Shown here piece by piece: positions 44,798 to 53,120 of a stretch of 64,000 nucleotides of DNA; the first letter of the stretch is position 1; the number at the start of each line of letters is the position of its first letter. The notes beneath the pieces are model-generated. The model saw nothing but the letters and a program-made list of their open reading frames with translations. It did no database searches and was not told the DNA's origin. The position numbers and the translations under genes are program-made. Origin of the DNA: Pseudomonadota bacterium (lineage in GTDB: Bacteria > Pseudomonadota > Gammaproteobacteria > Burkholderiales > Burkholderiaceae_C); NCBI GenBank assembly GCA_029779845.1, contig JAKOZT010000137.1:1-64000 (forward strand), given 5' to 3'.

Positions 44798-45837
44798 GCA
44801 ACGCAGCGGCGCTCCAATACCCCTGCGGCGCGCCGCCGGCGATGGGCTCGTTCCTGGAAGTCGCGCCGGGCGTGTTCTGGGTGCGGCTGGCGATGCCGTT
44901 CCGCCTCGATCACATCAACGTCTGGCTGCTGAAGGACGGCGGCGGCTGGACCCTGGTCGACACCGGCCTGCGCGAGCCCGAGACGCTCAAGCGCTGGCTC
45001 GCGCTGTTCGACGAACTGCTGCAAGGCCGCCCGGTGCGGCGCGTGATCGGCACCCACATGCACCCCGACCACATCGGGCTGGCGGGGTGGATCACGAAGC
45101 ACTTCTCGGCCACGCTGTGCATGAGCCGGCTGGAGTACCTGAATTGCCGCGCGCTGGTGTCGGACACCGGCCGCGAAGCGCCCGAGGACGCGCTGGCCTT
45201 CTGGCGGCGCGCCGGCTGGTCGCCGGTTGCGCTGGAGACCTACCGCGTGCGCTTCGGCGACTTCGGCAAGCACATCCATCCGCTGCCCGACAGCTTCTGC
45301 CGGCTGCGCGACGGCGACGAGCTGTCCATCGACGGCCGCGCCTGGAAGGTCGTGATCGGCACCGGCCATTCGCCCGAGCACGTGTGCCTGCATTGCCCGT
45401 CGCTCGACGTGTTCATCTCGGGCGACCAGATCCTGCCGAAGATCTCGTCCAACGTGTCGGTACATCCGATGGAGCCGCAGGCCGATCCGATGAGAGACTG
45501 GCTCGATACGCTGGCCGGGCTGCGCGCCTCGGTGCCGGACAGCGTGCTGGTGCTGCCCTCGCACAACGAGTGCTTCCGCGGGCTGCATGCGCGCATCGAC
45601 GGCCTTGCCGACAGCCAGCAGCGCGCGCTCGACCGGCTGCGCGAGGCGCTGCGCGAGCCCAGGCGCGTGGTCGATCTGTTCGAGGCGCTGTTCCGCCGCC
45701 CGATTCCCCAGACCTCGACCCAGCTGGGGCTGGCCACCGGCGAAACCGTGGCCTGCCTGAACCACCTGATGCAGCGCGGCGAAGTCGGGTGCGAAGGCGC
45801 GGCCGACGGCGTCGACTGGTATCGCTGCGTGTCCTGA
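44794..45837 (+). CDS. MBL-fold metallo-hydrolase
   Basis: A 347-residue metallo-beta-lactamase-fold protein. The metal ligands are THMHPDH (near 86), IGTGHSPEH, ISGDQILP (Asp bridging ligand) and LPSHNE. An additional winged-helix-like C-terminal part (about 290-345) suggests the hydrolase/thioesterase branch rather than a beta-lactamase. Plausible substrates are acyl-CoA or a lactone from this pathway. It is coupled to the preceding ligase-like gene and followed after 25 bases by an acyl-CoA dehydrogenase. Confidence 0.88.
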   Translation: MSNAAALQYPCGAPPAMGSFLEVAPGVFWVRLAMPFRLDHINVWLLKDGGGWTLVDTGLREPETLKRWLALFDELLQGRPVRRVIGTHMHPDHIGLAGWITKHFSATLCMSRLEYLNCRALVSDTGREAPEDALAFWRRAGWSPVALETYRVRFGDFGKHIHPLPDSFCRLRDGDELSIDGRAWKVVIGTGHSPEHVCLHCPSLDVFISGDQILPKISSNVSVHPMEPQADPMRDWLDTLAGLRASVPDSVLVLPSHNECFRGLHARIDGLADSQQRALDRLREALREPRRVVDLFEALFRRPIPQTSTQLGLATGETVACLNHLMQRGEVGCEGAADGVDWYRCVS

Positions 45838-45862
45838 CGCCCATTCAATCTTCGCAAACGCC

Positions 45863-47038
45863 ATGAGCCTCTTTCTCGATCTCGACGACGTCTATCTCAG
45901 TGAAGAACTGCGCTCGATCCGGCGCACCATCCGCCGCTTCATCGACGAGGAGGTGAAGCCGCATGCCGACCGATGGGAGGACGAGGGGCGCGTTCCCCGC
46001 GAGGTCTACCTTCGCATGGGCGAGCTGGGCATCCTCGGCATGCCTTATCCCGAGGCGTACGGCGGATCGGACCTGGGGCTGTTCGGCACGCTGGTGCTGG
46101 GCGAGGAGCTGGGCCGCTCGACCTACGGCGGCGTGGCCGGCGCGATCGCGCTGCAGACCGACATGTCGGCCGGGCACCTGGCCCGCCACGGCTCGGCGCC
46201 GCTGAAGGAGCGCTACCTGCGCGACATCGTGGCGGGGCGCATCGTCTGCTCGACGGCGGTCACCGAGCCCGACGCCGGTTCGGACGTCGCCTCGCTGAAG
46301 ACCAGCGCGCGCGCCGAGGGTGGGGACTTCGTGCTGAACGGCTCGAAGATGTTCATCACCAGCGGCGTGCATGCCGACATCTACTTCGTCGCGGCGCGCA
46401 CCGATCCGCAGGCGCGCGGCGCCCACGGCGTCTCGCTGTTCGTGGTCGAGAAGGGCACGCCCGGGCTGAGCATCCGAGGGCCGCTGAAGAAGACAGGGTG
46501 GTTGTCGTCGGACACGGCGCAGCTGTTCTTCGACGAAGTGCGGGTTCCGGCCGCGAACCTGATCGGCGAGCTGAACAAGGGCTTCCAGCACGTGATGGAA
46601 GGCTTCGAGCACGAGCGTTTCTCGATCGGCGCCATCAGCCTCGGACACTGCGAGGCCGCCATCGAGCTGACGCTGCGATGGCTGGCCGATCGCAGCGCCT
46701 TCGGCGCCAAGCTGTGGGATCTGCACGGCATCAAGCTGGAGATGGCCAGGCTGCTGACGGAGCTGTGCGCGGCCAAGGCGCTGCTGTACCAGTCGGTCGA
46801 CGTGGCGGTGCGCGGCGGCGACGCGCGCACGCTGGCGGCGATGGTCAAGGCGCACCTGCCGCCGCTGGCCAACCGCATCCTGTACCAGTGCGTGCAGTTC
46901 CACGGCGGCATGGGCTTCATGCGCGAGACCGCCGTCGAACGCATGTCGCGCGACAGCCGCGTGCTTGCCATCGGCGGCGGCGCCACCGAGGTCATGCTGA
47001 TGGAGGTCTCCAAGCACATCCATCGGCAGCTCCGGTAG
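45863..47038 (+). CDS. Acyl-CoA dehydrogenase (paralogue of 22494-23651)
   Basis: A 391-residue acyl-CoA dehydrogenase with AVTEPDAGSDVASLKTSAR, VLNGSKMFITSGVHAD, GWLSSDTAQLFFDEVRVP and FHGGMGFMRETAVERMSRD. As in its paralogue, the medium-chain catalytic Glu position is AIGGGATEV, and FEHERFSIG offers the isovaleryl-type base. It is probably the last gene of the long operon beginning at 33077, with the AraC-type gene starting 72 bases after its stop. Confidence 0.92.
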   Translation: MSLFLDLDDVYLSEELRSIRRTIRRFIDEEVKPHADRWEDEGRVPREVYLRMGELGILGMPYPEAYGGSDLGLFGTLVLGEELGRSTYGGVAGAIALQTDMSAGHLARHGSAPLKERYLRDIVAGRIVCSTAVTEPDAGSDVASLKTSARAEGGDFVLNGSKMFITSGVHADIYFVAARTDPQARGAHGVSLFVVEKGTPGLSIRGPLKKTGWLSSDTAQLFFDEVRVPAANLIGELNKGFQHVMEGFEHERFSIGAISLGHCEAAIELTLRWLADRSAFGAKLWDLHGIKLEMARLLTELCAAKALLYQSVDVAVRGGDARTLAAMVKAHLPPLANRILYQCVQFHGGMGFMRETAVERMSRDSRVLAIGGGATEVMLMEVSKHIHRQLR

Positions 47039-47057
47039 TCCGCGGCGCGTGGGGCAG

Positions 47058-47102
47058 CTTGCGGGAAATTCCCGTTGAACGAGCGCCCTGCGGCGCTAGA
47101 GT
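47058..47102 (+). promoter_or_regulatory. Conserved promoter/operator of AraC gene, copy 2
   Basis: A 45-base block matching 23740-23784 (32 of 45). It contains the near-perfect palindrome CGGGAAATTCCCG and ends in GCTAGAGT. The putative -10 (TAGAGT) ends only eight bases before the ATG at 47111, so the transcript may be leaderless or translation may start further in. Confidence 0.6.
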
Positions 47103-47110
47103 CGCCCTTC

Positions 47111-48160
47111 ATGGCTGGTGCTGACGATACTCATGGGCTGTCGACCGTCATGGTCGGCTATCTGCTGGGCCTCGCCAGCGAACTGGAGTCGCGCGGCGTC
47201 AACGCATCCGACGTCCTGAAGTGCGCCGGCATCTCGAACCAGCTCTCGAACGACCCGTTCAACCGCTGCCCCGGTTCGCTGGTCTCCAGCGTCTTCAGGC
47301 TGAGCGCCGAGGCCACGCAGGACCGCTATTTCGGGCTGCGTGCGGCGCGCTCGATGAAGGCGCCCGATCTCCACGTGCTGGGCCTGGGGCTGATGAGCAG
47401 CGGCTCGATGCTGTCGTTCTGCGAGCGCCTGAGCCGCTTCATGCCGATGATCAGCCGCACCGGCCACATGCGGGTGGCGGAAGACGTCAACGGCTATCGC
47501 ATCGTCACGTCCACCCCGCTGGCGGCGACGGTCGAGGACTCGTGGCAATCGCTGCTGTACAAGCTGCTGTGCCAGGTCAATTCGGACGACCTGAAGCCGC
47601 TGCGCGTCGAGATGATGCACTCCAAGCCGCTGGGCGGCGCGGACGTCTACGAAGAGCACTTCCGCGCGCCGGTCACCTTCGGGCACGACTCGTGCGCGCT
47701 GGTGTTCGAGAAGAGCGAGTTCGAGAAGCCCCTGCGCTCCGGCAGCGAGGAACTGGCGCGCGAGCTGGACACCCGCGCGCTGGCCTATTTGGCCAAGATC
47801 CACACTGGCGACATCCTCGCCAGGGTCCAGACCGCGATCATCGAATGCCTCGAAGCGCAGGAGAGCGCGACGCTGGATACCGTCACGGCCCGGCTGCGGC
47901 TGAGCGCGCGCCAGGTGCGGCAACGCCTGAACGACCAGGGAACCAGCTACCAGCGCGTGCTCGACGAGACGCGCATGTTCCTGGCGCACAGCAAGCTGCG
48001 CAACCGCAGGCTGCCGATCGCTGAAGTGGCCTACACGCTGGGCTTCCAGGACAGCGCGAACTTCACGCGCGCATTCAAGCGCTGGACGGGGCAGACGCCG
48101 TTCAGCTACCGCGAGCGCATGCTGCGGCGCGCGGAGAGCGCGCCGCTGGCCGGTTCCTAG
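47111..48160 (+). CDS. AraC family transcriptional regulator (paralogue of 23820-24905)
   Basis: A 349-residue arabinose_bd-type AraC regulator. The effector domain (about 10-205) shares LSNDPFNRCP and RAARSMKAPDLHVLGLGLM with its paralogue. The C-terminal HTH has LSARQVRQRLNDQGTSYQRV and VAYTLGFQDSANFTRAFKRW. It probably co-regulates the same operons. The ATG at 47111 gives the length closest to the paralogue; MVGYLLG at 47150 is an alternative, and the upstream extension to 47075 lies inside the promoter block and is rejected. It is convergent with, and nearly touching, the next gene (two bases). Confidence 0.9.
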   Translation: MAGADDTHGLSTVMVGYLLGLASELESRGVNASDVLKCAGISNQLSNDPFNRCPGSLVSSVFRLSAEATQDRYFGLRAARSMKAPDLHVLGLGLMSSGSMLSFCERLSRFMPMISRTGHMRVAEDVNGYRIVTSTPLAATVEDSWQSLLYKLLCQVNSDDLKPLRVEMMHSKPLGGADVYEEHFRAPVTFGHDSCALVFEKSEFEKPLRSGSEELARELDTRALAYLAKIHTGDILARVQTAIIECLEAQESATLDTVTARLRLSARQVRQRLNDQGTSYQRVLDETRMFLAHSKLRNRRLPIAEVAYTLGFQDSANFTRAFKRWTGQTPFSYRERMLRRAESAPLAGS

Positions 48161-48162
48161 CC

Positions 48163-49338
48163 TCACAGGTCATAGCGATTCGCGGCAAGGTCGCGCATGA
48201 TTTCCTCCGAGCCACCGCCGATCGCGTTGACGCGCACCTCGCGGTAGAAGCGCTCGACGCGGCCGCCGCGCAGGTAGCTGGCGCCGCCCAGGATCTGGCT
48301 GGCCTCGCGCGCGCAGAACTCCATCGTCTCGCTGGCCTGGACTTTCAGCATCGCCAGGTCGCCCGGATGGCAGCGCTTGTCGATGTAGGCCTGCGTCATG
48401 TGCTGCAGGTACAGCTGCGTGCAGTTGATGCGCCGCTTCATGTCGGCGATCTTGTGGCGGATCACCTGGTGGTCGGCGAGCCGCTTGCCGAAGGTGTGGC
48501 GCTGCTGCGCCCAGGCGGCCGCTTCCTCGAGGCAGACGCGGGCCGCCGATTCCATCGTCGAGCTCATCACCAGCCGCTCGCTGTTGAAGTTCTTCATGAT
48601 CACCTTGAAGCCTTCGCTCTCCTGCCCGATCAGGTACTTCGCGGGAACGCGCACGTCGTCGAAGTAGATCGTGCCGGTATCGGCACACCACCAGCCCTGC
48701 TTCCTGTCCAGCGGCGTGCGCGACACGCCCGGAAGTGCGGTGGGAATCAGCAGCATCGAGACGCCGCCGGCGCCTTCGCCGCCGGTGCGCACCGCGGTGC
48801 TGACCCAGCGCGCGCCCATCACGCCCGAGATGAAGGTCTTGCTGCCGTTGACGACGTAGCTGTCGCCCTCGCGCCGCGCGGTCGTGCGGATGCGCGCCAC
48901 GTCGGAGCCGCCCGAGGGCTCGGTGATGCCCAGCGCGATGCGCGCCTCGCCGCCCAGCACGGCGGGGACGACCTCCTCCTGCACCTCGGGCCGCGCGAAA
49001 TTGACCACCGGCGGCAGCCCGATCCAATGGATCATCAGGTTGCTCAGCAGCCCGCCGGCCGAACCGGCGCGGGTGAACTCCTCCGCGATGATGTTGAGGT
49101 GGAAGTGGTCGATGCCTTCCTCGAGGCCGCCGAAGCGCTCGGGGAAGCCGACCTGCAATAGCCCGAACGCCGCGGCCTTGGGCCACATCTCGTCGGGCAC
49201 GCGGCATTGCTCGTCCCATTCGTTGATGTGGGGAACGACTTCCGCCTCGAGGAAGCGGCGCAATTGCGTGCGCCATTCCTCGTGCTCGGCGCGGAGGTAG
49301 GGCGAAGGGAGTCGGGCGCTGTCGAAGTCGAGGGACAT
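48163..49338 (-). CDS. Acyl-CoA dehydrogenase
   Basis: A 391-residue acyl-CoA dehydrogenase, distinct from the paralogous pair. Motifs are LGITEPSGGSDVARIRTTARR, YVVNGSKTFISG, YFDDVRVPAKYLIG, WAQQRHTFGKRLADHQVI and LGGASYLRGGRVERFYREVR. The C-terminal medium-chain Glu position reads AIGGGSEEI; FNSERLVMS could provide the base. It is transcribed away from the enoyl-CoA hydratase operon at 49530 and has its own promoter in the 191-base gap. Substrate unknown. Confidence 0.9.
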   Translation of the reverse strand: MSLDFDSARLPSPYLRAEHEEWRTQLRRFLEAEVVPHINEWDEQCRVPDEMWPKAAAFGLLQVGFPERFGGLEEGIDHFHLNIIAEEFTRAGSAGGLLSNLMIHWIGLPPVVNFARPEVQEEVVPAVLGGEARIALGITEPSGGSDVARIRTTARREGDSYVVNGSKTFISGVMGARWVSTAVRTGGEGAGGVSMLLIPTALPGVSRTPLDRKQGWWCADTGTIYFDDVRVPAKYLIGQESEGFKVIMKNFNSERLVMSSTMESAARVCLEEAAAWAQQRHTFGKRLADHQVIRHKIADMKRRINCTQLYLQHMTQAYIDKRCHPGDLAMLKVQASETMEFCAREASQILGGASYLRGGRVERFYREVRVNAIGGGSEEIMRDLAANRYDL

Positions 49339-49438
49339 GGTGCTTGCGCGTTTGCCTGTGGTCCGCGCAGGCTACCCGCCGACCTTGCCGGAGGCCTTGT
49401 CCTTTGCTCCCCAATTTCTGTCTGCATGCCGCGGCCTG

Positions 49439-49467
49439 CAAAGACAGAAACACCGCATGGAATGACA
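49439..49467 (+). promoter_or_regulatory. Candidate activator site (AAAGAC / AATGACA direct repeat)
   Basis: A 29-base block starting CAAAGACAGAAAC and ending GGAATGACA, 22 of 29 identical to 32930-32958, with half-sites 21 bases apart. About 23 bases downstream lies TAACCT, a possible -10, and the ATG of the operon is at 49530. Confidence 0.6.
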
Positions 49468-49529
49468 TGCGGCGAGCGGCGCATGCGCCCTAACCTCACC
49501 GCCACATCGACAGCAGAGGTTAGTGCAGC

Positions 49530-50357
49530 ATGGCCGCGGATCCCAGCGAACGCGACGATCTCGTTCTCACGAAACGGATCGCGCTCGACGTTCCCAATCG
49601 TTATCTGGGGCTGCTCCAGCTCAATCGCGAGGACGAGCTGAACCCGCTCGACCGCTGGACCGTCGCGGCGCTCGACAAGGCCATCGAGCCGCTGGCCGAG
49701 GATCCCGAGGTGTGCACCATCGCGGTCACCGGCACCGGGCGCGGCTTCTCGGCCGGCGGCGACATGCGCAAGTACGTCAGCCTGTTCGACGACTCGGTGG
49801 GCTTCATGAAGTTCCTGCAGTCGGTCGGGGCCTTCTGCCGCAAGTGCCAGCAGGCGCCCAAGCCCGTCATCGGCCTGATCAACGGCGTGACCGTGGCCGG
49901 CGGCCTGGAGATCATGCTGTCCTTCGATTTCTCCTACGCGGCGGAGTCGGCGCGCATCGGCGACGGGCATTCCAACTTCGGCCTGCTCGGCGGCGGCGGC
50001 GCGAACTACAAGCTGCCGCGCCGCATCCTGCCGGGCCTCGCCTTCGAGAACCTGATGACCGGCGCGCTGTGGACGGCGCGCGAGGCGCTGGAGATCGGGC
50101 TGGTCAACAAGGTGGTGCCCGATGCCGAGCTGCTGAATGCCGGCGTCGAGTTCGCCAACAAGATGGCCCTGAAGGCGCCGCTTGGCTACAAGTACGCCAA
50201 GGAGATCTTCTACCAGACGCTGAACATGCGCGAAGCCGATGCCGAGTACATCGAGCTGGCCATCGCGCACCACTACCACACCACTGCCGAGGACGCGCGC
50301 GAAGGCCTGAGAGCCTTTGCGGAGGGCAAGCGGCGCCCCGACTTCAAGGGGCGCTGA
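49530..50357 (+). CDS. Enoyl-CoA hydratase/isomerase family protein
   Basis: A 275-residue crotonase-fold protein with GRGFSAGGDMRKY (near 72) and INGVTVAGGLEIML (near 116) forming the oxyanion hole. At the usual Glu position of hydratases it has GLLGGGGANYKLPRR, so the second acidic residue is not conserved; a ring-opening, isomerase or thioesterase-like role is possible. It heads the operon with the thiolase, DUF35 and porin genes, each joined by zero to four bases. A direct-repeat motif lies 62 bases upstream. Confidence 0.88.
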   Translation: MAADPSERDDLVLTKRIALDVPNRYLGLLQLNREDELNPLDRWTVAALDKAIEPLAEDPEVCTIAVTGTGRGFSAGGDMRKYVSLFDDSVGFMKFLQSVGAFCRKCQQAPKPVIGLINGVTVAGGLEIMLSFDFSYAAESARIGDGHSNFGLLGGGGANYKLPRRILPGLAFENLMTGALWTAREALEIGLVNKVVPDAELLNAGVEFANKMALKAPLGYKYAKEIFYQTLNMREADAEYIELAIAHHYHTTAEDAREGLRAFAEGKRRPDFKGR

Positions 50358-51536
50358 ATGACCCGCCTGAACGCGGCCATCACCGGCATCGGCTGCACCG
50401 ACTATTCCAAGGCGTCGGGCCGCTCGACGCTGCACCTGGCCGTCGAAGCCTGCCAGGCCGCGATGCGCGACGCCGGCCTCGGCGTGGGCGACGTCGACGG
50501 CGTCTTCACGCATGCGATCGGCGATGCCGATTGCCCGGAAGCCTTGGCGACTTCGCTCGGGCTGAAGGAGACGCGCTTCGTGCTGGACCTGTACGCCGGC
50601 GGCATCGTCCAGTGCAGCATGACCCAGCTCGCGGCCAACCTGGTCACCACCGGCACCTGCAGGAACATCCTGCTGTACCGGGCGCTGAACGGCCGCTCCA
50701 GCCTGCGCATCGGCGGGGCCGAGGGCGACTTCATGTACAAGCTGCGCGGCGTGGCGTCGCCCTACCGCTACCCGTACGGGCAGATCAGCTACGGCCAGAA
50801 CATGGCGCTGTGGGCGCGCCGCCACATGGAGGTGTTCGGCACACGCGAGGAGCACCTCGGCGCGATCGCGGTCAACCAGCGCGCCAACGCCGTCCTGAAC
50901 GAACGCGCGATGCAACGCACGCCGATCACGCTCGACGACTACATGAACGCGCGCCGCATCGCGACGCCGTTCCGGGTCTACGACATGTGCCTCGAAAGCG
51001 ATGGCGCCTGCGCGATCATCGTGTCGGCGGGGGACCGCGCCGCGGACGGCCCCAAGCCACCGGTCTACATCAAGGCGGCCCAGTTCTGGGGGCGGCACCA
51101 GGGCGGCGACTGGGCGGACCCGTACACCTGGCCCGACCTGACCGAGAACTTCACCACCTACCTGTCGCCGCGCCTCTACGCGGAAGCGGGCATCTCCGTC
51201 GCCGACATCGACATCGCCGAGATCTACGACTGCTTCACCCACACCGTGCTGCTGGGGCTCGAGGGCCTGGGCTTGTGCAGGAAGGGCGAGGGCGGGCCGT
51301 TCGCGGCGAGCGGCGCGATCGCACGCGACGGCCGCATCCCCGTCAACACCGGCGGCGGCATGCTCTCCGAGGCCTACATCCACGGCTGGAACCCGATCTA
51401 CGAGGCAGTGGAACAGCTGCGCGGCGAAGCCGGCGCGCACCAGGTGGCGAAGCGGCCGAAGGTCGCCGTCGTGACCTCGGGGGCGACGACCGAAGGCTCG
51501 GCGATGGTTCTCTCGACCGAGAAAGCCCTGGCATGA
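50358..51536 (+). CDS. Thiolase-like protein (Ltp2/SCP-x type, probable retro-aldolase)
   Basis: A 392-residue thiolase-fold protein starting immediately after the hydratase stop. Where thiolases have a nucleophilic Cys (CxSG), this one reads LYAGGIVQCSMTQ without that context. The second-half motifs are EIYDCFTHTVLLGLEGLG and PVNTGGGMLSEAYIHGW. This pattern, with a DUF35 protein encoded next to it, matches Ltp2-like lipid-transfer-protein aldolases that cleave a side chain by retro-aldol reaction in steroid catabolism. A normal thiolytic role cannot be ruled out. Its stop overlaps the ATG of the DUF35 gene. Confidence 0.85.
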   Translation: MTRLNAAITGIGCTDYSKASGRSTLHLAVEACQAAMRDAGLGVGDVDGVFTHAIGDADCPEALATSLGLKETRFVLDLYAGGIVQCSMTQLAANLVTTGTCRNILLYRALNGRSSLRIGGAEGDFMYKLRGVASPYRYPYGQISYGQNMALWARRHMEVFGTREEHLGAIAVNQRANAVLNERAMQRTPITLDDYMNARRIATPFRVYDMCLESDGACAIIVSAGDRAADGPKPPVYIKAAQFWGRHQGGDWADPYTWPDLTENFTTYLSPRLYAEAGISVADIDIAEIYDCFTHTVLLGLEGLGLCRKGEGGPFAASGAIARDGRIPVNTGGGMLSEAYIHGWNPIYEAVEQLRGEAGAHQVAKRPKVAVVTSGATTEGSAMVLSTEKALA

Positions 51537-51991
51537 AGAAGTTCCTGGCCCCCGACATCACGGCCGACTCCGCGCCCTATTGGCAGGCGCTGAAGCGGCA
51601 TGTCCTGCAACTGCAGCAGTGCGCGGCCTGCGCCGGCTTCCGCTTTCCGCCGCTGCCGAGCTGCCCGAAGTGCGGCGCGCTCGGCGGGCAGTGGGTCGAG
51701 ACCTCGCTGCACGGCCGGCTGTGCAGCTGGACGGAGATCTTCCATCCGCTCGATCCGCGGCTGAAGGACGAGGTGCCTTTCGTGCTCGTGCTGGTCGACC
51801 TCGACGCCGGCCCGCGGGTCAGCGCCCGGCTGGTCGGCGCGGACCCGCAGGCCCTGCGCATCGGCATGCGCGTCACCGCGCGCTTCGACGACCTCGACGA
51901 CGAGCTGACCATCCTCAACTTCGAGCCGGCCGCGGCCGATGCACTCGACGCCCCGCCATCCACGACCACAACCACACGGAGACCCGCATGA
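51533..51991 (+). CDS. DUF35 / OB-fold zinc-ribbon partner of the thiolase
   Basis: A 152-residue protein with an N-terminal helix (SAPYWQALKRHVLQLQQC), a rubredoxin-like zinc ribbon with CAACAGFRF and CPKCG (residues about 31-51), and an OB fold (WTEIFHPLDPRLKDEVPFVL). Such proteins bind Ltp-type thiolases and are required for acyl-CoA handling and activity. ATGA overlaps on both sides couple it to the thiolase and the porin. The low-complexity Thr-rich end covers the ribosome-binding site of the porin. Confidence 0.87.
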   Translation: MKKFLAPDITADSAPYWQALKRHVLQLQQCAACAGFRFPPLPSCPKCGALGGQWVETSLHGRLCSWTEIFHPLDPRLKDEVPFVLVLVDLDAGPRVSARLVGADPQALRIGMRVTARFDDLDDELTILNFEPAAADALDAPPSTTTTTRRPA

Positions 51992-53052
51992 AGAAACAGA
52001 TCGTCGTCATCACGCTCGGCATCGCGAGCCTTGCCGCCGCGCCGGCATTCGCGCAGAGCAGCAGCGTCACGCTCTACGGCATCCTGGACATCGGCCTCAA
52101 CCACACGAGCAACAAGGACGGCAGCAATCTCAACGAGTTGCGCAGCGGCAATGCCTTCTCGTCGCGATTCGGCTTCCGCGGGCGCGAAGACCTGGGCAGC
52201 GGGTTGAGCGCGATGTTCAACCTCGAATCCGGCCTCAGCCTCGACACCGGCGCGGCCTCGTCGACGTTCTGGAACCGCCAGTCGTGGGTGGGCGTGGCGA
52301 TGCAGGGCGTCGGCCAGGTGACGGCCGGCCTGCAACTGCCGACCATCAGCGACGTGTTCGTGCTGTCGGCCAGCGCGGCCTACTTCGGCAACCAGGGCGC
52401 GGCGCTCGACGGAGCGGCCGCCGCTGCCGGCTCCACCGCGGCGCGCTTCAACAACATGATCGGCGGGATCCGCTCGGTCAACGCGATCAAGTTCAACTCG
52501 GCGGACTTCGCCGGCTTCAAGCTCGGCGCGATGACGGCGCTCGGCGAAGGCGCGGCGACCAACGGACGCACCGATTCCGTCGGCCTGAGCTACGGCTTCT
52601 CGCAGTTCGAGGCCGGCGTGGCCTATCACCGCACGAACTGCGCCGGCGGCTCGAGCTGCGCGGCCGGCACCGGCGACGACAAGATCACCGGCATCGGCGC
52701 GGCCTACAAGTTCGGCCAGGGCGGACGCATCGGCGCGTTCATGACGCGCGAGAAGAACGCGAAGAACGTGCTGGGCAACGACGCGGACGTGATGTCGCTG
52801 ATGGCCGTGGTGCCGCTGTCGTCGTGGACGCTGCTGGCGGGCTACCAGACGCTGAACGACAAGTCCGCCGCCAACCAGGACATCAAGCAGCTCAACCTCG
52901 GCGTGAAGTACCTGCTGAGCAAGCGCACCGAGCTGTACTCGCTGTACTCGGCGCAGCGCGTCGACAACGGCGGTCGCGCCAGCATGTACGGCGAGCTGTC
53001 GAGCGACAGCAAACAGAGCCAGTTCAACGTCGGCCTGCGCCACTTCTTCTGA
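51988..53052 (+). CDS. Gram-negative porin
   Basis: A 354-residue outer-membrane beta-barrel of the betaproteobacterial general porin family. The Sec signal peptide is MKKQIVVITLGIASLAAAPA followed by FAQ. The first strand is SSVTLYGILDIGL, an FGFRGREDLGSGLSAMFNLE strand pair follows, and the last strand ends in Phe (NVGLRHFF), as required for BAM recognition. It presumably lets the pathway substrate cross the outer membrane, being last in the hydratase-thiolase-DUF35 operon. A strong terminator follows. Its C-terminus matches the porin remnant before panD. Confidence 0.95.
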   Translation: MKKQIVVITLGIASLAAAPAFAQSSSVTLYGILDIGLNHTSNKDGSNLNELRSGNAFSSRFGFRGREDLGSGLSAMFNLESGLSLDTGAASSTFWNRQSWVGVAMQGVGQVTAGLQLPTISDVFVLSASAAYFGNQGAALDGAAAAAGSTAARFNNMIGGIRSVNAIKFNSADFAGFKLGAMTALGEGAATNGRTDSVGLSYGFSQFEAGVAYHRTNCAGGSSCAAGTGDDKITGIGAAYKFGQGGRIGAFMTREKNAKNVLGNDADVMSLMAVVPLSSWTLLAGYQTLNDKSAANQDIKQLNLGVKYLLSKRTELYSLYSAQRVDNGGRASMYGELSSDSKQSQFNVGLRHFF

Positions 53053-53062
53053 ACGAAAAGCC

Positions 53063-53098
53063 GACGCGCCGGGCCCGGCGATGCCGGCCCGGCGCGTC
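53063..53098. terminator. Bidirectional terminator between porin and etfA
   Basis: GACGCGCCGGGCC pairs perfectly with GGCCCGGCGCGTC over 13 base pairs in the 68-base gap between convergent genes, with GAAAA on the porin side. Confidence 0.75.
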
Positions 53099-53120
53099 GT
53101 GCATTCCGGGATCCGGAGGT

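Noticed and set aside
49382-49405. A fourth copy of the 24-base motif before the dehydrogenase gene starting at 49338
   Set aside because: Only the CTTGCCG part agrees; the second half does not match, so it is no better than expected by chance.
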